Of a stretch of DNA of 64,000 nucleotides, positions 42,738 through 52,560 are shown piece by piece. Position 1 is the first letter of the stretch. Each line of letters begins with the position of its first letter. Under the pieces are notes generated by a model that was not told where the DNA came from, searched no databases, and saw nothing but the letters and a program-made list of their open reading frames with translations. This DNA comes from Saccharopolyspora erythraea (GTDB lineage Bacteria; Actinomycetota; Actinomycetes; Mycobacteriales; Pseudonocardiaceae). Both the position numbers and the translations under genes were made by a program. The stretch spans positions 558,001 to 622,000 of the forward strand of contig NZ_CP054839.1 of the NCBI RefSeq assembly GCF_018141105.1. The letters are read 5' to 3'.

Positions 42738-43856
42738 GTGCGAGACGTGCTGGACGAATTGATCAAGCGCTACGAGTCGGGCCAGGCCGTGGGGCTCGGG
42801 ACGGTGGTGGCGACCTTCCGCTCGGCGCCGCGGCCGCCGGGGGCGGCCATGCTGGTCACCGCCGACGGCGAGGCGGTCGGCAGCGTGTCGGGCGGCTGCG
42901 TCGAGGGCGCGGTGTACGAGCGGGGCGAGGCGGTGCTCGACGGTGAGCGCCCGGCGTTGCAGCGCTACGGCGTCAGCGACGACGACGCCTTCGCGGTCGG
43001 CCTGACCTGCGGCGGCATCCTCGACGTCTTCGTGGAGCGCGTCGACCGGGAGTCGTTCCCCGAACTGGGCGAGGTCGCCGAGTCGGTGCGGCTGGAGGAG
43101 CCGGTCGCGGTGGCGACCGTCGTCGAGCACCCGGACTCCGGCCGCATCGGGGCACACCTGGTGATCTGGGGCGACCGGACCAGCGGCGGGCTCGGCGAAC
43201 AGCGCGTCGACGACGCGGTGGCCGACGACGCGCGCGGCATGCTGGCCGCCGGTCGCAGCGGTGTCCTGGAGTACGGCCCGCAGGGCCAGCGCCGGGGCGA
43301 GGGGATGCGGGTGTTCGTCAACGCATTCGAACCGCCGCCGCGGATGCTGGTGTTCGGCGCGATCGACTTCGCCGCCGCGATGGCCCGCATCGGCTCGTTC
43401 CTGGGCTACCGCGTCACGGTCTGCGACGCGCGGCCCGTGTTCGCCACCCGCAGCCGGTTTCCCGAGGTCGACGAGGTCGTGGTCGACTGGCCGCACCGCT
43501 ACCTGTCCGCGGAGGTGGAGGCGGGCCGGGTGGACGAGCGCACCGCGGTGATGGTGCTGACCCACGACCCGAAGTTCGACGTGCCGCTGCTCGAGGTCGC
43601 GTTGCGGCAGCGGCTGGCCTACGTCGGGGCGATGGGCTCGCGCCGGACCCACGACGACCGGATCGCCCGGTTGCGCGAGACCGGGGTGGGCGATCGCGAG
43701 CTCGACCGGCTGAGCTCCCCGATCGGGTTGGACCTGGGTGCCCGCACCCCGGAGGAGACCGCGGTGTCCATCGCGGCGGAGCTGATCGCCCTGCGCTGGG
43801 GTGGTCGCGGAGTGCGACTGTCCGACCGGGAGGGACCGATCCACCATCACTCGTGA
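42738..43856 (+). CDS. xdhC: XdhC/CoxI-family molybdenum cofactor maturation protein
   Basis: A 372-aa protein. The N-terminal XdhC domain has GLGTVVATFRSAPRPPGAAMLV, GSVSGGCVEGAV and GLTCGGILDVFVE. The C-terminal Rossmann domain has RMLVFGAIDFAAAMARIGSFLGYRVTVCDARPVFA and YVGAMGSRRTHDDR. XdhC proteins bind Moco and help its sulfuration before insertion into hydroxylases. GTG 42738 follows GGGGAG. Confidence 0.92.
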   Translation: MRDVLDELIKRYESGQAVGLGTVVATFRSAPRPPGAAMLVTADGEAVGSVSGGCVEGAVYERGEAVLDGERPALQRYGVSDDDAFAVGLTCGGILDVFVERVDRESFPELGEVAESVRLEEPVAVATVVEHPDSGRIGAHLVIWGDRTSGGLGEQRVDDAVADDARGMLAAGRSGVLEYGPQGQRRGEGMRVFVNAFEPPPRMLVFGAIDFAAAMARIGSFLGYRVTVCDARPVFATRSRFPEVDEVVVDWPHRYLSAEVEAGRVDERTAVMVLTHDPKFDVPLLEVALRQRLAYVGAMGSRRTHDDRIARLRETGVGDRELDRLSSPIGLDLGARTPEETAVSIAAELIALRWGGRGVRLSDREGPIHHHS

Positions 43857-44024
43857 GCGCGCTTGCCCGTGTCCCCTCCACGTAGCAGGCTCTGGGGAGT
43901 GACGTCCGTCACCCAGGCGGAGCAGTCCGGTTCCCGAATGTCCGCGCAACGCGCCTCGTGAGCGGCAGAGCCGGCCGGTGCCGGAGGGCCGCCCGCGACG
44001 GACGAACCTCCGGAGGAGGCCGCA

Positions 44025-44585
44025 ATGCCGCGCATCACCGTCAACGTGGACGGCACCCGTTACACCGACGACGTAGAGCCTCGAACACTCCTCGTCCACC
44101 ACCTACGCGAGCGACTCGGAAAGGTCGGCACGGTCGTCGGTTGCGACACCAGCAACTGCGGGGCGTGCACCGTCCACCTCGACGGGCAGAGCGTGAAGTC
44201 CTGCTCGGTGCTCGCCGTGCAGGCGGACGGCTGCGAGGTGACCACCATCGAGGGGCTGGCCCGCGAGGGCGAGCTGCACCCCATCCAGCAGGCGTTCCAC
44301 GACAACCACGCGCTCCAGTGCGGGTTCTGCACGCCCGGCATGATCATGCAGGCGCTGGACCTGCTCGCCGAGAACCCCGACCCGGACACCGACGAGGTCC
44401 GCGAGGGCCTGGAAGGCAACCTCTGCCGCTGCACCGGCTACCAGAACATCGTCAAGGCGGTGCGGGACGCGGCGCAGAAGATGCGGCCCGGTGCCGGACC
44501 GCCGATCGAGCACACCGACGACACCCCGCTGCAGCGCACCGGTCAGGAGCAGGACACGAAGGTGAAGGGAGGTCGCCAGTCATGA
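44025..44585 (+). CDS. coxS: Molybdenum hydroxylase small subunit, two [2Fe-2S] clusters
   Basis: A 186-aa subunit. The N-terminal plant-type cluster ligands are in [17 protein letters not shown] and SVKSCSVL. The C-terminal cluster ligands are in [11 protein letters not shown] and [11 protein letters not shown]. All eight cysteines are present. It passes electrons from the molybdenum site to FAD. The tail after residue 155 is longer than in most CoxS proteins and is polar. Its stop overlaps the large-subunit start (ATGA). A GGAGG lies before ATG 44025. Confidence 0.94.
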   Translation: MPRITVNVDGTRYTDDVEPRTLLVHHLRERLGKVGTVVGCDTSNCGACTVHLDGQSVKSCSVLAVQADGCEVTTIEGLAREGELHPIQQAFHDNHALQCGFCTPGMIMQALDLLAENPDPDTDEVREGLEGNLCRCTGYQNIVKAVRDAAQKMRPGAGPPIEHTDDTPLQRTGQEQDTKVKGGRQS

Positions 44586-47020
44586 CCTCGACGCTGGAAC
44601 CGGAGCTCGGACGTTCCCGCAAGCGCAAGGAGGACGCCCGGCTGATCACCGGCCGGACGCGCTGGACCGACAACCTGACCCCGACCGGCACGCTGCACCT
44701 GGCACTCCTGCGCAGCCCGGTCGCGCACGCCAGGATCACCTCGATCGACACCAGCCAGGCCCGCGAGATGTCCGGGGTGGTGGCGGTGCTGACCGGCCGC
44801 GACCTCGCCGCCGAGCAGGGCAGCCTGCCGTGCGCGTGGCCGATCACCGAGGACATGAAGGCTCCCACCGCACCCTCGCTGGCCGTCGACACCGTGAACT
44901 TCGCCGGTGAGGCGGTGGCCGTCGTCGCGGCCCGCAGCGCCGCCGAGGCTCGCGACGCGCTGGACGCGATCGACGTCGACTACGAGGACCTGCCGGTCGT
45001 GCTGGACATGGAGTCCGCGCTGCGCGACGACTCGCCGTTGGTGCACGAGGACCTCGGCACCAACCGCAACGCGACCTGGACCTTCGACTCCGCCGAGGCC
45101 GGCACCGGCGGGAACGTCGAGGAGGCGCTGTCGGCCGCCGAGGTGCGCGTCGAGCGGACCTTCCGCCAGCAGCGGCTGATCCCCGCGTTCATGGAACCCC
45201 GCTCGGTCGTGGTCGACCCGACCGGCGACCAGATCACCATGTGGTCGGCCACGCAGGTGCCGCACATCCTGCGGCTGATGCTGGCGATGACGCTGGGCGA
45301 GCCGGAGCACCGCATCCGGGTCATCGCGCCCGACGTCGGCGGCGGCTTCGGCGGCAAGCTGCAGGTGACCCCGGAGGAGGTCATCACCTTCCTGCTGGCC
45401 AGGCGCCTGGGCAGGCCGGTCAAGTGGACCGAGAGCCGCTCGGAGACGATGGTCTCCGCCCACCACGGCCGCGACCAGGTGCAGAAGCTGGCGATCTCGG
45501 CCCGCCGTGACGGCACCATCACCGGGCTGAAGGTCGAGCTGCTCGCCGACATGGGCGCCTACCTGCGACTGGTCACCCCGGGCGTGCCGATCCTCGGCGC
45601 GTTCATGTTCAACGCGATCTACAAGATCCCGGCCTACCACTTCAGCTGCACCAACGTCTTCACCAACAAGACACCGACCGACGCCTACCGGGGCGCGGGC
45701 CGGCCGGAGGCGACCTTCGCCATCGAGCGGATCATGGACGAGCTCGCCGCCGAGCTCGGCATGGACCCGATGGAGCTGCGGCGCAGGAACTGGATCGGCC
45801 ACGACGAGTTCCCCTACACGACGGTGGCCGGGCTGACCTACGACTCCGGCAACTACGAGGCCGCCACCGACAAGGCGATGGAGCTGTTCGGCTACGACGC
45901 GCTGCGCGAGGAGCAGGCCGAGCGCAGGCGCCGCGGCGACCCGGTGCAGCTCGGCATCGGCATCTCCACCTTCACCGAGATGTGCGGGCTCGCGCCTTCG
46001 CGGGTGCTGGGCTCGCTGTCCTACGGAGCGGGCGGCTGGGAGCACGCGTCGATCCGCGTGCTGCCGACCGGCAAGGTCGAGGTCGTCACCGGCACCTCCC
46101 CGCACGGTCAGGGGCACGAGACGGCGTGGAGCCAGATCGTGGCCGACCGGCTGGGCGTGGCCTTCGACGACGTCATCGTGCTGCACGGCGACACCCAGAG
46201 CTCGCCCAAGGGCATGGACACCTACGGTTCCAGGTCGCTGGCGGTCGGCGGCATCGCCGTCGTGCAGGCCGCGGACAAGGTGGTGGAGAAGGCCAAGAAG
46301 ATCGCCGCGCACCTGCTCGAGTGCTCCGAGGACGACGTGGAGTTCAGCTCGGGCCGCTTCGGCGTGCGCGGCACCGACCGGGGCACCGCGCTCGGCGACA
46401 TCGCGCTCGCCGCGTTCGCCGCGCACGACCTGCCCGACGGCGTGGAGCCGAGCCTCGACGCCGACGCCACCTACGACCCGGAGAACTTCTCGTTCCCGCA
46501 CGGCACCCACCTGTGCGCGACCGAAGTGGACACCGAGACCGGAGGGGTGAAGATCCGCTCCTACGTCTCGGTGGACGACGTCGGCGCGGTGGTCAACCCG
46601 CTCATCGTCGAGGGCCAGGTGCACGGCGGGCTCGCGCAGGGCATCGCGCAGGCGCTGTTCGAGGAGGCCGTGTACGACGAGGAGGGCACGCTGACCACCG
46701 CGACGCTGGCCGACTACCTGGTGCCGTCGGCGGTGGACCTGCCGGAGTTCACCACCGACCGCACCGAGACCCGGGCCACCTCCAACCCGCTCGGCGTGAA
46801 GGGCGTGGGGGAGGCGGGCACGATCGCCTCGACCCCGGCGGTGGTCAACGCGATCGTCGACGCCGTCCGGCACCTCGGCGTCAGCGACGTCGAGATGCCT
46901 TGCTCGCCGCAGCGCGTGTGGCGGGCGGTGGCCGGGGCCCGGCCCGCGGAGTCCACCGCGCCGGAGGCGGGCGGCGGACTCGGTTCGATCGACACCAGCG
47001 GACAGGGAGGCAGCCGGTGA
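44582..47020 (+). CDS. coxL: Molybdenum hydroxylase large subunit, form II CoxL-like
   Basis: An 812-aa Moco-binding subunit. [11 protein letters not shown] (Moco), [25 protein letters not shown] and the C-terminal GVGEAGTI with the conserved active-site Glu are all present. The active-site loop reads AYRGAGR at residues 368-374. Form I CO dehydrogenases have AYxCSFR, where Cys binds copper. This protein therefore belongs to form II, whose CO activity is uncertain and whose substrate may be an aldehyde or heterocycle. Gene order S-L-M is also the form II order. Confidence 0.93.
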   Translation: MTSTLEPELGRSRKRKEDARLITGRTRWTDNLTPTGTLHLALLRSPVAHARITSIDTSQAREMSGVVAVLTGRDLAAEQGSLPCAWPITEDMKAPTAPSLAVDTVNFAGEAVAVVAARSAAEARDALDAIDVDYEDLPVVLDMESALRDDSPLVHEDLGTNRNATWTFDSAEAGTGGNVEEALSAAEVRVERTFRQQRLIPAFMEPRSVVVDPTGDQITMWSATQVPHILRLMLAMTLGEPEHRIRVIAPDVGGGFGGKLQVTPEEVITFLLARRLGRPVKWTESRSETMVSAHHGRDQVQKLAISARRDGTITGLKVELLADMGAYLRLVTPGVPILGAFMFNAIYKIPAYHFSCTNVFTNKTPTDAYRGAGRPEATFAIERIMDELAAELGMDPMELRRRNWIGHDEFPYTTVAGLTYDSGNYEAATDKAMELFGYDALREEQAERRRRGDPVQLGIGISTFTEMCGLAPSRVLGSLSYGAGGWEHASIRVLPTGKVEVVTGTSPHGQGHETAWSQIVADRLGVAFDDVIVLHGDTQSSPKGMDTYGSRSLAVGGIAVVQAADKVVEKAKKIAAHLLECSEDDVEFSSGRFGVRGTDRGTALGDIALAAFAAHDLPDGVEPSLDADATYDPENFSFPHGTHLCATEVDTETGGVKIRSYVSVDDVGAVVNPLIVEGQVHGGLAQGIAQALFEEAVYDEEGTLTTATLADYLVPSAVDLPEFTTDRTETRATSNPLGVKGVGEAGTIASTPAVVNAIVDAVRHLGVSDVEMPCSPQRVWRAVAGARPAESTAPEAGGGLGSIDTSGQGGSR

Positions 47021-47871
47021 TCCCCGCATCGTTCGACTACATCGCACCGTCCACAGTGGAAGAGGCGGTGGCCGCGCTGGCCGAGGCCGGTGAGGACGCC
47101 AAGGTGCTGGCGGGCGGGCAGAGCCTGCTGCCGGTGCTGCGGATGCGCATGGCCGACCCCGGGGTCGTCGTCGACGTCGGCAAGATCGAGTCGATGCGCG
47201 GCGTCCGCGACGAGAGCGACGCGATCGTCATCGGCGCCATGACCACCCACCACGACGTGCTGCGCGACCAGCTCGTCCGCCAGCACGCCGAACTGATCGC
47301 GCTCACCACCCGCACCGTGGCCGACCCGCAGGTGCGCCACCGCGGCACCTTCGGCGGGTCGCTGGCCCACGCCGACCCGGCAGGCGACCTGCTGGCCCCG
47401 GTGCTGGCGCTCGGCGCGGAGATGGTCATCGCCGGACGCGAAGGCACGCGGACCGTTCCCGCGGCCGAGTTCTTCGTCGACTACTTCACGACCGCGCTGG
47501 CACCCGACGAGATCCTGGTCGAGGTGCGGGTGCCGAAGTTCACCGGCTGGAGCGCGCACTACGAGAAGTTCAACCGGGTCGCCCAGGCGTGGTCGCTGGT
47601 CGGCGTCGCGGCCGCGGTGCGCGTCGAGGAGTCCTCGATCGCGGACGTGCGCATCGGCCTGACCGCCATGGGCCCGACCCCCGTCCGCGCGACCGGCGTC
47701 GAACAGGCGCTGATCGGCGGACCCGCCACGGCCGAGGCGATCCGCGAAGCGGCCTCGCACGCGGCCGAGGGCACCAGCCCGACGGGCGACGCCAGCGCCG
47801 ATCCCGACTACCGGGAGCACCTGGCCAGGGTGCTGACGGGGCGGGCGGTGCTCGCGGCGGCGGGCGGCTAG
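47017..47871 (+). CDS. coxM: Molybdenum hydroxylase FAD subunit
   Basis: A 284-aa FAD-binding subunit. It has [35 protein letters not shown] (isoalloxazine/pyrophosphate contacts) and a C-terminal CO_deh_flav_C domain with [23 protein letters not shown] 47017 overlaps the large-subunit stop by four bases, so S, L and M are all coupled. It transfers electrons to an acceptor not encoded here, possibly quinone with the help of CoxG. Confidence 0.94.
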   Translation: MIPASFDYIAPSTVEEAVAALAEAGEDAKVLAGGQSLLPVLRMRMADPGVVVDVGKIESMRGVRDESDAIVIGAMTTHHDVLRDQLVRQHAELIALTTRTVADPQVRHRGTFGGSLAHADPAGDLLAPVLALGAEMVIAGREGTRTVPAAEFFVDYFTTALAPDEILVEVRVPKFTGWSAHYEKFNRVAQAWSLVGVAAAVRVEESSIADVRIGLTAMGPTPVRATGVEQALIGGPATAEAIREAASHAAEGTSPTGDASADPDYREHLARVLTGRAVLAAAGG

Positions 47872-48330
47872 AAATGTTCCACAAGTGGTTTGCGTAGCCG
47901 TGCGGGTGGCGGAACCTCAGAAGCCTTCTCGCTCCGGGATCGCCGAGCTCGTGAATGTCCGATTCACCACGTCGGCGCTGTCCCCGCGAGAGAGCTTCTG
48001 AGAACCCGCGGGGGTGCGAGCCGGGGCCCGCACCGCAAGCGGCTGGCGCCGCTTGCCGAACAGGCCCAGTGCCGCACGGCGGGGCCTCCGCGGGGCGGCC
48101 GGGCCGGGGCGAGGACCTCTGCAGGGGCGGCCGCGCCGGGGTGACCCGGCGAGGGTGGAGCTCCGCGCCGATCCGGGCGAGAATCGGGTTCGGATCGGCG
48201 CACCCACCAACTCCAAACGCGCCGGCGGTCCGGGCACTCCGGCTGGAGGGCCCGGCCCCGGCCGAACCGCCCGGCTCGGCGGCCGTCCGCGGCGGCGGGC
48301 CGTCTCGTCATGAACACGGAGGACCTTCCA
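47872..48330. other. 459-bp gap between coxM and coxG
   Basis: No gene is supported. Frames are open through base composition only. A GGAGG at 48318-48322 serves coxG. Short GC-rich inverted segments occur near 47990-48015, but no strong terminator was found, so coxG could still be in the same transcript. Confidence 0.45.
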
Positions 48331-49212
48331 GTGCAAATGCAGCACCACTTCACCGTTCCGGTGCCCGTCGACGTGGCCTGGAAGGCGTTGCTCGATCCGG
48401 AACGGGTGGCCCCGTGCATGCCGGGTGCCACCCTCACCAAGTCCGAGGGCGACGAGTTCGCCGGCACCGTGAAGGTCAAGCTCGGACCGGTGTCGCTGCT
48501 CTACAAGGGAACCGGCACGTTCACCGAGGTCGACGAGGCGGGCAGGCGCGCCGTCATCGAGGCCAGCGGCAAGGACTCGCGCGGCAACGGCACCGCCGCC
48601 GCGACCGTGACCGCGGTGCTGACCGCCGCGGACGGCGGGACGTCGGTGCAGGTCGACACCGACCTGAAGATCACCGGCAAGCCCGCCCAGCTCGGACGCG
48701 GTCTGATCTCCGAGGTGGGCGGCAAGATCCTCAACCAGTTCGCGGGCTGCCTGTCCGAGAAGCTCGCGGGCGAGCCGGAGGCCCCGGCCGAGCCCGAGAC
48801 CTCCGCACCGGCCGGGGAGACCGCGTCGACCGGGGACGCCGACGGCGTTCCGGCGAGCGAGCCCTCGGGCAGCTCGGTCAACGGCGACCGCAGCTCGGCG
48901 GCCCGCGCCGCGGGCGAGGACGCCGCTGCCGCGTCGGAGTCCGCCCAGCGCGAGACCGCCGCGCGGACCCGCCGTCCGGGCTGGCGGGTCACCCCGCCGT
49001 CGGGGGAGGGCCAGTGGTCGAGCACCGCGCAGGAGACGGCCGCCAACCGCGCGGACGCGGTCGTGACCGGCAAGCCGATGCCGTCCGACGAGGCCATCGA
49101 CCTCCTCGGCACGGCGGGTGCGCCGGTGCTCAAGCGCGTCGCCCCGATCGCGGCGGCCGTCATCGGCCTGCTGATCGTCCTGCGCCTCCTCCGCCGCAGG
49201 CGGCGGGCCTGA
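48331..49212 (+). CDS. coxG: CoxG-like SRPBCC protein with C-terminal membrane anchor
   Basis: A 293-aa protein. The first 150 residues are a CoxG/SRPBCC domain (VPVPVDVAWKALLDPERVAPCMPGATLT). A low-complexity Ala/Glu/Ser/Pro linker follows, then a single C-terminal membrane helix (VAPIAAAVIGLLIVLRLL) and an Arg-rich end. CoxG is reported to help link CO dehydrogenase to the membrane and to quinones. The tail-anchored form here fits that role. GTG 48331 is eight bases after GGAGG. ATG 48310 in frame is an alternative that would place GGAGG inside the gene. Confidence 0.88.
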   Translation: MQMQHHFTVPVPVDVAWKALLDPERVAPCMPGATLTKSEGDEFAGTVKVKLGPVSLLYKGTGTFTEVDEAGRRAVIEASGKDSRGNGTAAATVTAVLTAADGGTSVQVDTDLKITGKPAQLGRGLISEVGGKILNQFAGCLSEKLAGEPEAPAEPETSAPAGETASTGDADGVPASEPSGSSVNGDRSSAARAAGEDAAAASESAQRETAARTRRPGWRVTPPSGEGQWSSTAQETAANRADAVVTGKPMPSDEAIDLLGTAGAPVLKRVAPIAAAVIGLLIVLRLLRRRRRA

Positions 49213-49247
49213 ACGGGGAGGGGCGCCACCGCGGTCACTACGGAAAG

Positions 49248-49267
49248 TGATCTTCACCCGAAGATCA
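49248..49267. terminator. Short hairpin after coxG
   Basis: TGATCTTC pairs with GAAGATCA around ACCC, 35 bases after the coxG stop. It is a possible terminator. Confidence 0.5.
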
Positions 49268-49388
49268 ACACGGGGCAGTGAAACGCCTGCACAGGCGGCT
49301 GACCCAGCCTGCCGGACGGCCTTGTGCGGTGTTGACTCCTGATCGGCGCGAGCGAGATTCGCCGTGCTGGACAGGAGGTTCGCAGAAG

Positions 49389-49661
49389 ATGTTGAAGTCC
49401 ATGGCCAGGATGCTGGTTCCGGCGGCGCTGCTGGTGGCCTCCGCCGCGTTCGTCCCGATGACGGCGCAGGCGGTCGAGACGCCCCGCACCAACGGCGACT
49501 GCACGAACTACGCCGACGACCAAGACATCAACGAGAACGCCGCCGAGGTGGCCTGCAACGCCAAGACCAACGACGAGTGCCTGGCCGCGTTCTCCCAGGG
49601 AGGCGTCGCGCCGGAGGCCGCGAAGGCGGCCTGCGACATCCGGGCGCGCGTGGCGCAGTAG
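49389..49661 (+). CDS. Small secreted cysteine-containing protein
   Basis: A 90-aa protein. The signal peptide MLKSMARMLVPAALLVASAA continues to an AQA cleavage site near residue 28. The mature part of about 62 residues is acidic and has four cysteines (DCTN, ACNA, ECLA, ACDI) likely forming two disulfides. I do not recognise a family. ATG 49389 follows AGGAGG at about ten bases. A perfect terminator palindrome follows. Confidence 0.75.
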   Translation: MLKSMARMLVPAALLVASAAFVPMTAQAVETPRTNGDCTNYADDQDINENAAEVACNAKTNDECLAAFSQGGVAPEAAKAACDIRARVAQ

Positions 49662-49678
49662 CCGTGACCGCTCGAAGA

Positions 49679-49708
49679 CTGAGCCCGGGACCGCGGTCCC
49701 GGGCTCAG
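49679..49708. terminator. 30-bp perfect palindrome
   Basis: CTGAGCCCGGGACC (49679-49692) pairs exactly with 49695-49708 around a GC centre. It lies 17 bases after the secreted-protein stop and 54 bases before the end of the convergent menC gene. Confidence 0.8.
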
Positions 49709-49762
49709 CCGTTTTTCCGGGGCGTGAGTCCGTTGGGTCGCTGTCGCTGCGGAGAAGACTGC

Positions 49763-50758
49763 TCACCCCGCGGGCAGGAGGGCGTGGACGCGGCGCAGCC
49801 GGTCCAGCCACCGCCGCTGGACGTCGGCGGGCGGCGTGGCCGCCGCTACCAGCGCGGGCGTGGGCTCCGGCGGACGCCGGGGCACCGGCAGCCGGCCGTC
49901 GGCGGGCACCAGCGAGTCGGCGACGACGTCGCCTTCGAGCAACGCGATCGTGCCGAGCCCGCAGGCGAAGGGCAGCTGCGGCAGCGCACCCGCCAGCGCG
50001 AGCTGCGCGGCCAGGCCCACGCTGCTCTCGACCGCCGACGAGACCACGCACGGCAGGCCGCTCGCCTCGGCCACCCGCAGCGCGCGGCGCACCCCGCCCA
50101 GCGGCGAGACCTTGATGACCGCCACGTCGGCGGCACCCGCCACGGCCACCCGCATCGGGTCCTCGGCCCGCCGGATCGACTCGTCGGCGGCGATGCGGAC
50201 CTCGACCCGCCGCCGGACCGCGGCGAGCTCGTCGACCGACGGGCACGGCTGCTCGACGTACTCCAGGCCGCCCGCCGCGCGGTCCAGCTCGCGGATCCGG
50301 GCGACCGCGGTGTCGACGTCCCAGGCGGCGTTGGCGTCGACGCGCACCGCACCGCCGGGGCCGAGCGCGTCGCGCACCGCGGCCACCCGCTCGACGTCCT
50401 CGCCGGGCGGACGGCCGGGCTCGGCCACCTTCACCTTCGCGGTGGCGCACCCGGAGCCCGCGGCGATCTCGTGCGCCTTCTCCGGCGTCACGACCGGAAC
50501 CGTGCAGTTCACCGGCACGCTGTCGCGCACCGGCTCCGGCCAGTCGCCCGCGCACGCCTCCAGCGCGGTGGCCAGCCACGGCACCGACTCTTCGTCGCCG
50601 TAGTCGTCGAAGGGGCAGAACTCGCCCCAGCCCGCCGGACCGCGCAGCAGGACGCCCTGGCGGACGGTGATGCCCCGGAACCGGTTTCGCATCGGGAGCC
50701 CGTAGACCCGCACGGCGTCGAGGTCGGTCAGTTCGATCCTTGCCCCGGTCGCGTCCAT
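49763..50758 (-). CDS. menC: o-Succinylbenzoate synthase (enolase superfamily)
   Basis: A 331-aa enolase-superfamily enzyme of menaquinone synthesis that dehydrates SHCHC to o-succinylbenzoate. The catalytic Lys is in TAKVKVAE. Metal ligands are in VRVDANAAWD, VEQPC and IAADESI. The second Lys is in VAVIKVSPLGG. CVVSSAVESSVGLAAQLALA is typical of actinobacterial MenC. The motif set is complete. No other men gene is nearby. ATG 50758 has AAGGATC upstream. Confidence 0.9.
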   Translation of the reverse strand: MDATGARIELTDLDAVRVYGLPMRNRFRGITVRQGVLLRGPAGWGEFCPFDDYGDEESVPWLATALEACAGDWPEPVRDSVPVNCTVPVVTPEKAHEIAAGSGCATAKVKVAEPGRPPGEDVERVAAVRDALGPGGAVRVDANAAWDVDTAVARIRELDRAAGGLEYVEQPCPSVDELAAVRRRVEVRIAADESIRRAEDPMRVAVAGAADVAVIKVSPLGGVRRALRVAEASGLPCVVSSAVESSVGLAAQLALAGALPQLPFACGLGTIALLEGDVVADSLVPADGRLPVPRRPPEPTPALVAAATPPADVQRRWLDRLRRVHALLPAG

Positions 50759-50859
50759 GGCCTGATCCTTTCAGCCCTAAACCGATCGTGCGTGCCGAGG
50801 GACCGCACACCGCCCGGATGGCCGTGCGACCCGAACGCCGCTGCGACTGTCGGCGGTTG

Positions 50860-51132
50860 CTACGAATCCGGCCCGCTCGTGAGCGGTTGGGCACCGCTGC
50901 CGGCCAGCGGCACATCGCCCGCCCGCTCCTCGGGTTCCCAGCGGAGCAGGTCGCCGGGCTGGCACTCGAGCACCTCGCACAGCGCCGCGAGCGTGGTGAA
51001 GCGAACCGCCTTGGCGCGACCGTTCTTGAGCACCGCCAGGTTCGCAGGGGTGATGCCCACGCGCTCCGCGAGAACGCCCACGGACATCTTGCGCTTGGCC
51101 AGCATCACGTCGATGTCGACGACGACCGGCAT
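50860..51132 (-). CDS. XRE-family helix-turn-helix regulator (YozG-like)
   Basis: A 90-aa DNA-binding protein with the Cro/CI-type sequence DIDVMLAKRKMSVGVLAERVGITPANLAVLKNGRAKAVRFTTLAALCEVLECQPGDLL over residues 7-65. The start overlaps the DUF2975 stop by one base (TGATG). This small XRE plus DUF2975 membrane protein pairing is common in bacteria and is thought to be a membrane-linked regulatory pair. An inverted repeat at 51636-51665 in front of the operon may be its operator. Confidence 0.88.
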   Translation of the reverse strand: MPVVVDIDVMLAKRKMSVGVLAERVGITPANLAVLKNGRAKAVRFTTLAALCEVLECQPGDLLRWEPEERAGDVPLAGSGAQPLTSGPDS

Positions 51133-51620
51133 CAGATCACCTCGTTCAGCTCCGCCTGCAGGTGCTTGGCCTCGGAGTCGCGCGCGACCGCCTGGGCCAG
51201 CAGCGTCCGCAGCACGAGCACGAGCAGGGCGACCCCGGCGACCATCACGCCCGCCCCGCCGATCAGGAGGACCACGCCCGGGGCGACCGCCTCGCCCGGT
51301 GCGAGTGCGACGCCCAGCGCGAACGTGAGGAGGGAGGCCGCCCCGACCGCGCCGAGCACGACGTCGACGTAGCGGAAGGCGGCGTGGGAGAACACCGTGC
51401 CCCGTCGGACCATCGTCAGCAGCCGCCACACGCAGACCATGGTGACCTGGCAGGTCACGATGCCGAGCAGCACGATCGCGATGACCGGGACCCGCACGGC
51501 GGCCGGGGCCTCGTCCAGGTCGGTGGCCAGCAGCGGCACCATCACCGCCTGGACGAACAGCGAGCCGGCGAGCCCGAAGGCGAGCACCACGCGCAGCGCC
51601 AGTACAGCCACTTTCCCCAT
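51132..51620 (-). CDS. DUF2975 membrane protein
   Basis: A 162-aa protein with four membrane helices (about residues 5-30, 45-70, 92-115 and 120-145). The loop VCVWRLLTMVRRGTVFSHAAFRYVDVV is the DUF2975 signature. ATG 51620 follows GGAGGGCC. Translationally coupled to the XRE regulator downstream. It may hold or release the regulator at the membrane. That role is inference from gene pairing. Confidence 0.85.
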   Translation of the reverse strand: MGKVAVLALRVVLAFGLAGSLFVQAVMVPLLATDLDEAPAAVRVPVIAIVLLGIVTCQVTMVCVWRLLTMVRRGTVFSHAAFRYVDVVLGAVGAASLLTFALGVALAPGEAVAPGVVLLIGGAGVMVAGVALLVLVLRTLLAQAVARDSEAKHLQAELNEVI

Positions 51621-51635
51621 TGGCCCTCCTTCGAT

Positions 51636-51665
51636 CGAATAGCGATCTAAATCTATCGTTATTCG
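51636..51665. promoter_or_regulatory. Inverted repeat in the DUF2975/XRE promoter
   Basis: CGAATAGCGAT and ATCGTTATTCG are complementary at 10 of 11 positions around an eight-base AT-rich spacer. It lies 16 bases upstream of the DUF2975 start codon, overlapping the likely promoter. It is a candidate autoregulatory operator. Confidence 0.55.
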
Positions 51666-51875
51666 GTAGGTCGGGCAATGGGGCCTCTGCCGTGGCGCTC
51701 GAGCCAGGGCTGATGACGCAGATCGATGAAGACATCCGGACGTGCTGGAGATCGTCTCGACGGGCTGGAGACCGTCTCGGCGTACTGGAGCCAGGGGCCG
51801 CACACCACGGAGTGCAGGAGCGGGACCGGTTCGGGTGCGCACGCCTGCGCGGCGGTACCGCTACCCCTCGGCCGC

Positions 51876-52469
51876 CTACGCGACGCTGGGGCGCCCGAGG
51901 TCGAAGACGTCGACCTCGAAACGCGCCCACTGCTGCCGCAGCGCGGTGACGCCGTTGTCGAGGATGAAGTTCAGCTCGCCCAGCGTCACCGGCAGCAGCG
52001 TGAAGACCTGGAGCTGCTCGATGCCATCAGGGTCGGTGAAGCGGGTGAACTCCGGCGGGAACATCGGGTGGCCGCTGGCCAGCACGCCGTGGAACTCGGT
52101 GTGCGGCAGCAGCGGCTCCTCGTTGGGCACGATCTGGTCGGGCACCAGGTGGGTTTGCTGCGTGACCAGCAGCTCGGCGGTCAGGTCGACCAGGTGCCTG
52201 GCCGCCTCCGCCTGCTCCTTGTAGACCGTGCACGCCAGCTCCTGCGCCGGCTCGGCACCCAGCGGCTGGAAGCGCAGGCCGCTGCTGATCACCGTGGTCA
52301 GGTGGTAGCGCTCCTGCTGGAAGAACACCAGCGCGTAGCCGCGGTTGTCGCCCCGCACGTTCGGCGGCTCGGCACCGGACGGCCGTCCGGCGTGCCGTTC
52401 CAGGTTCTCCGCGAGCCCCACGAACCGGTGCGCACCACCCACAGTCGTTCCGTGCTGCTCGGCGCTCAT
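51876..52469 (-). CDS. SUFU-domain protein, second copy
   Basis: A 197-aa paralogue of the protein at 39420-39974. It shares NRGYALVFFQQERYHLTTVISSGLRF, QELACTVYKEQAEAARHLVDLTAELL, LPHTEFHGVLASGHP, LLPVTLGELNFILDNG and the terminal GRPSVA. It lies 91 bases downstream of the XPB helicase gene on the same strand. As with the first copy, no toxin partner is adjacent. An immunity-type or protein-binding role is possible. Confidence 0.8.
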   Translation of the reverse strand: MSAEQHGTTVGGAHRFVGLAENLERHAGRPSGAEPPNVRGDNRGYALVFFQQERYHLTTVISSGLRFQPLGAEPAQELACTVYKEQAEAARHLVDLTAELLVTQQTHLVPDQIVPNEEPLLPHTEFHGVLASGHPMFPPEFTRFTDPDGIEQLQVFTLLPVTLGELNFILDNGVTALRQQWARFEVDVFDLGRPSVA

Positions 52470-52560
52470 CCGCTCTCCCGCTGAATGCCTACGTTGCCGC
52501 CCACGTTATCCGGTCCGGCTGCCGGTGTGGCCGTTTTGCCGCCGCGCCCGCGGGTCCGCA

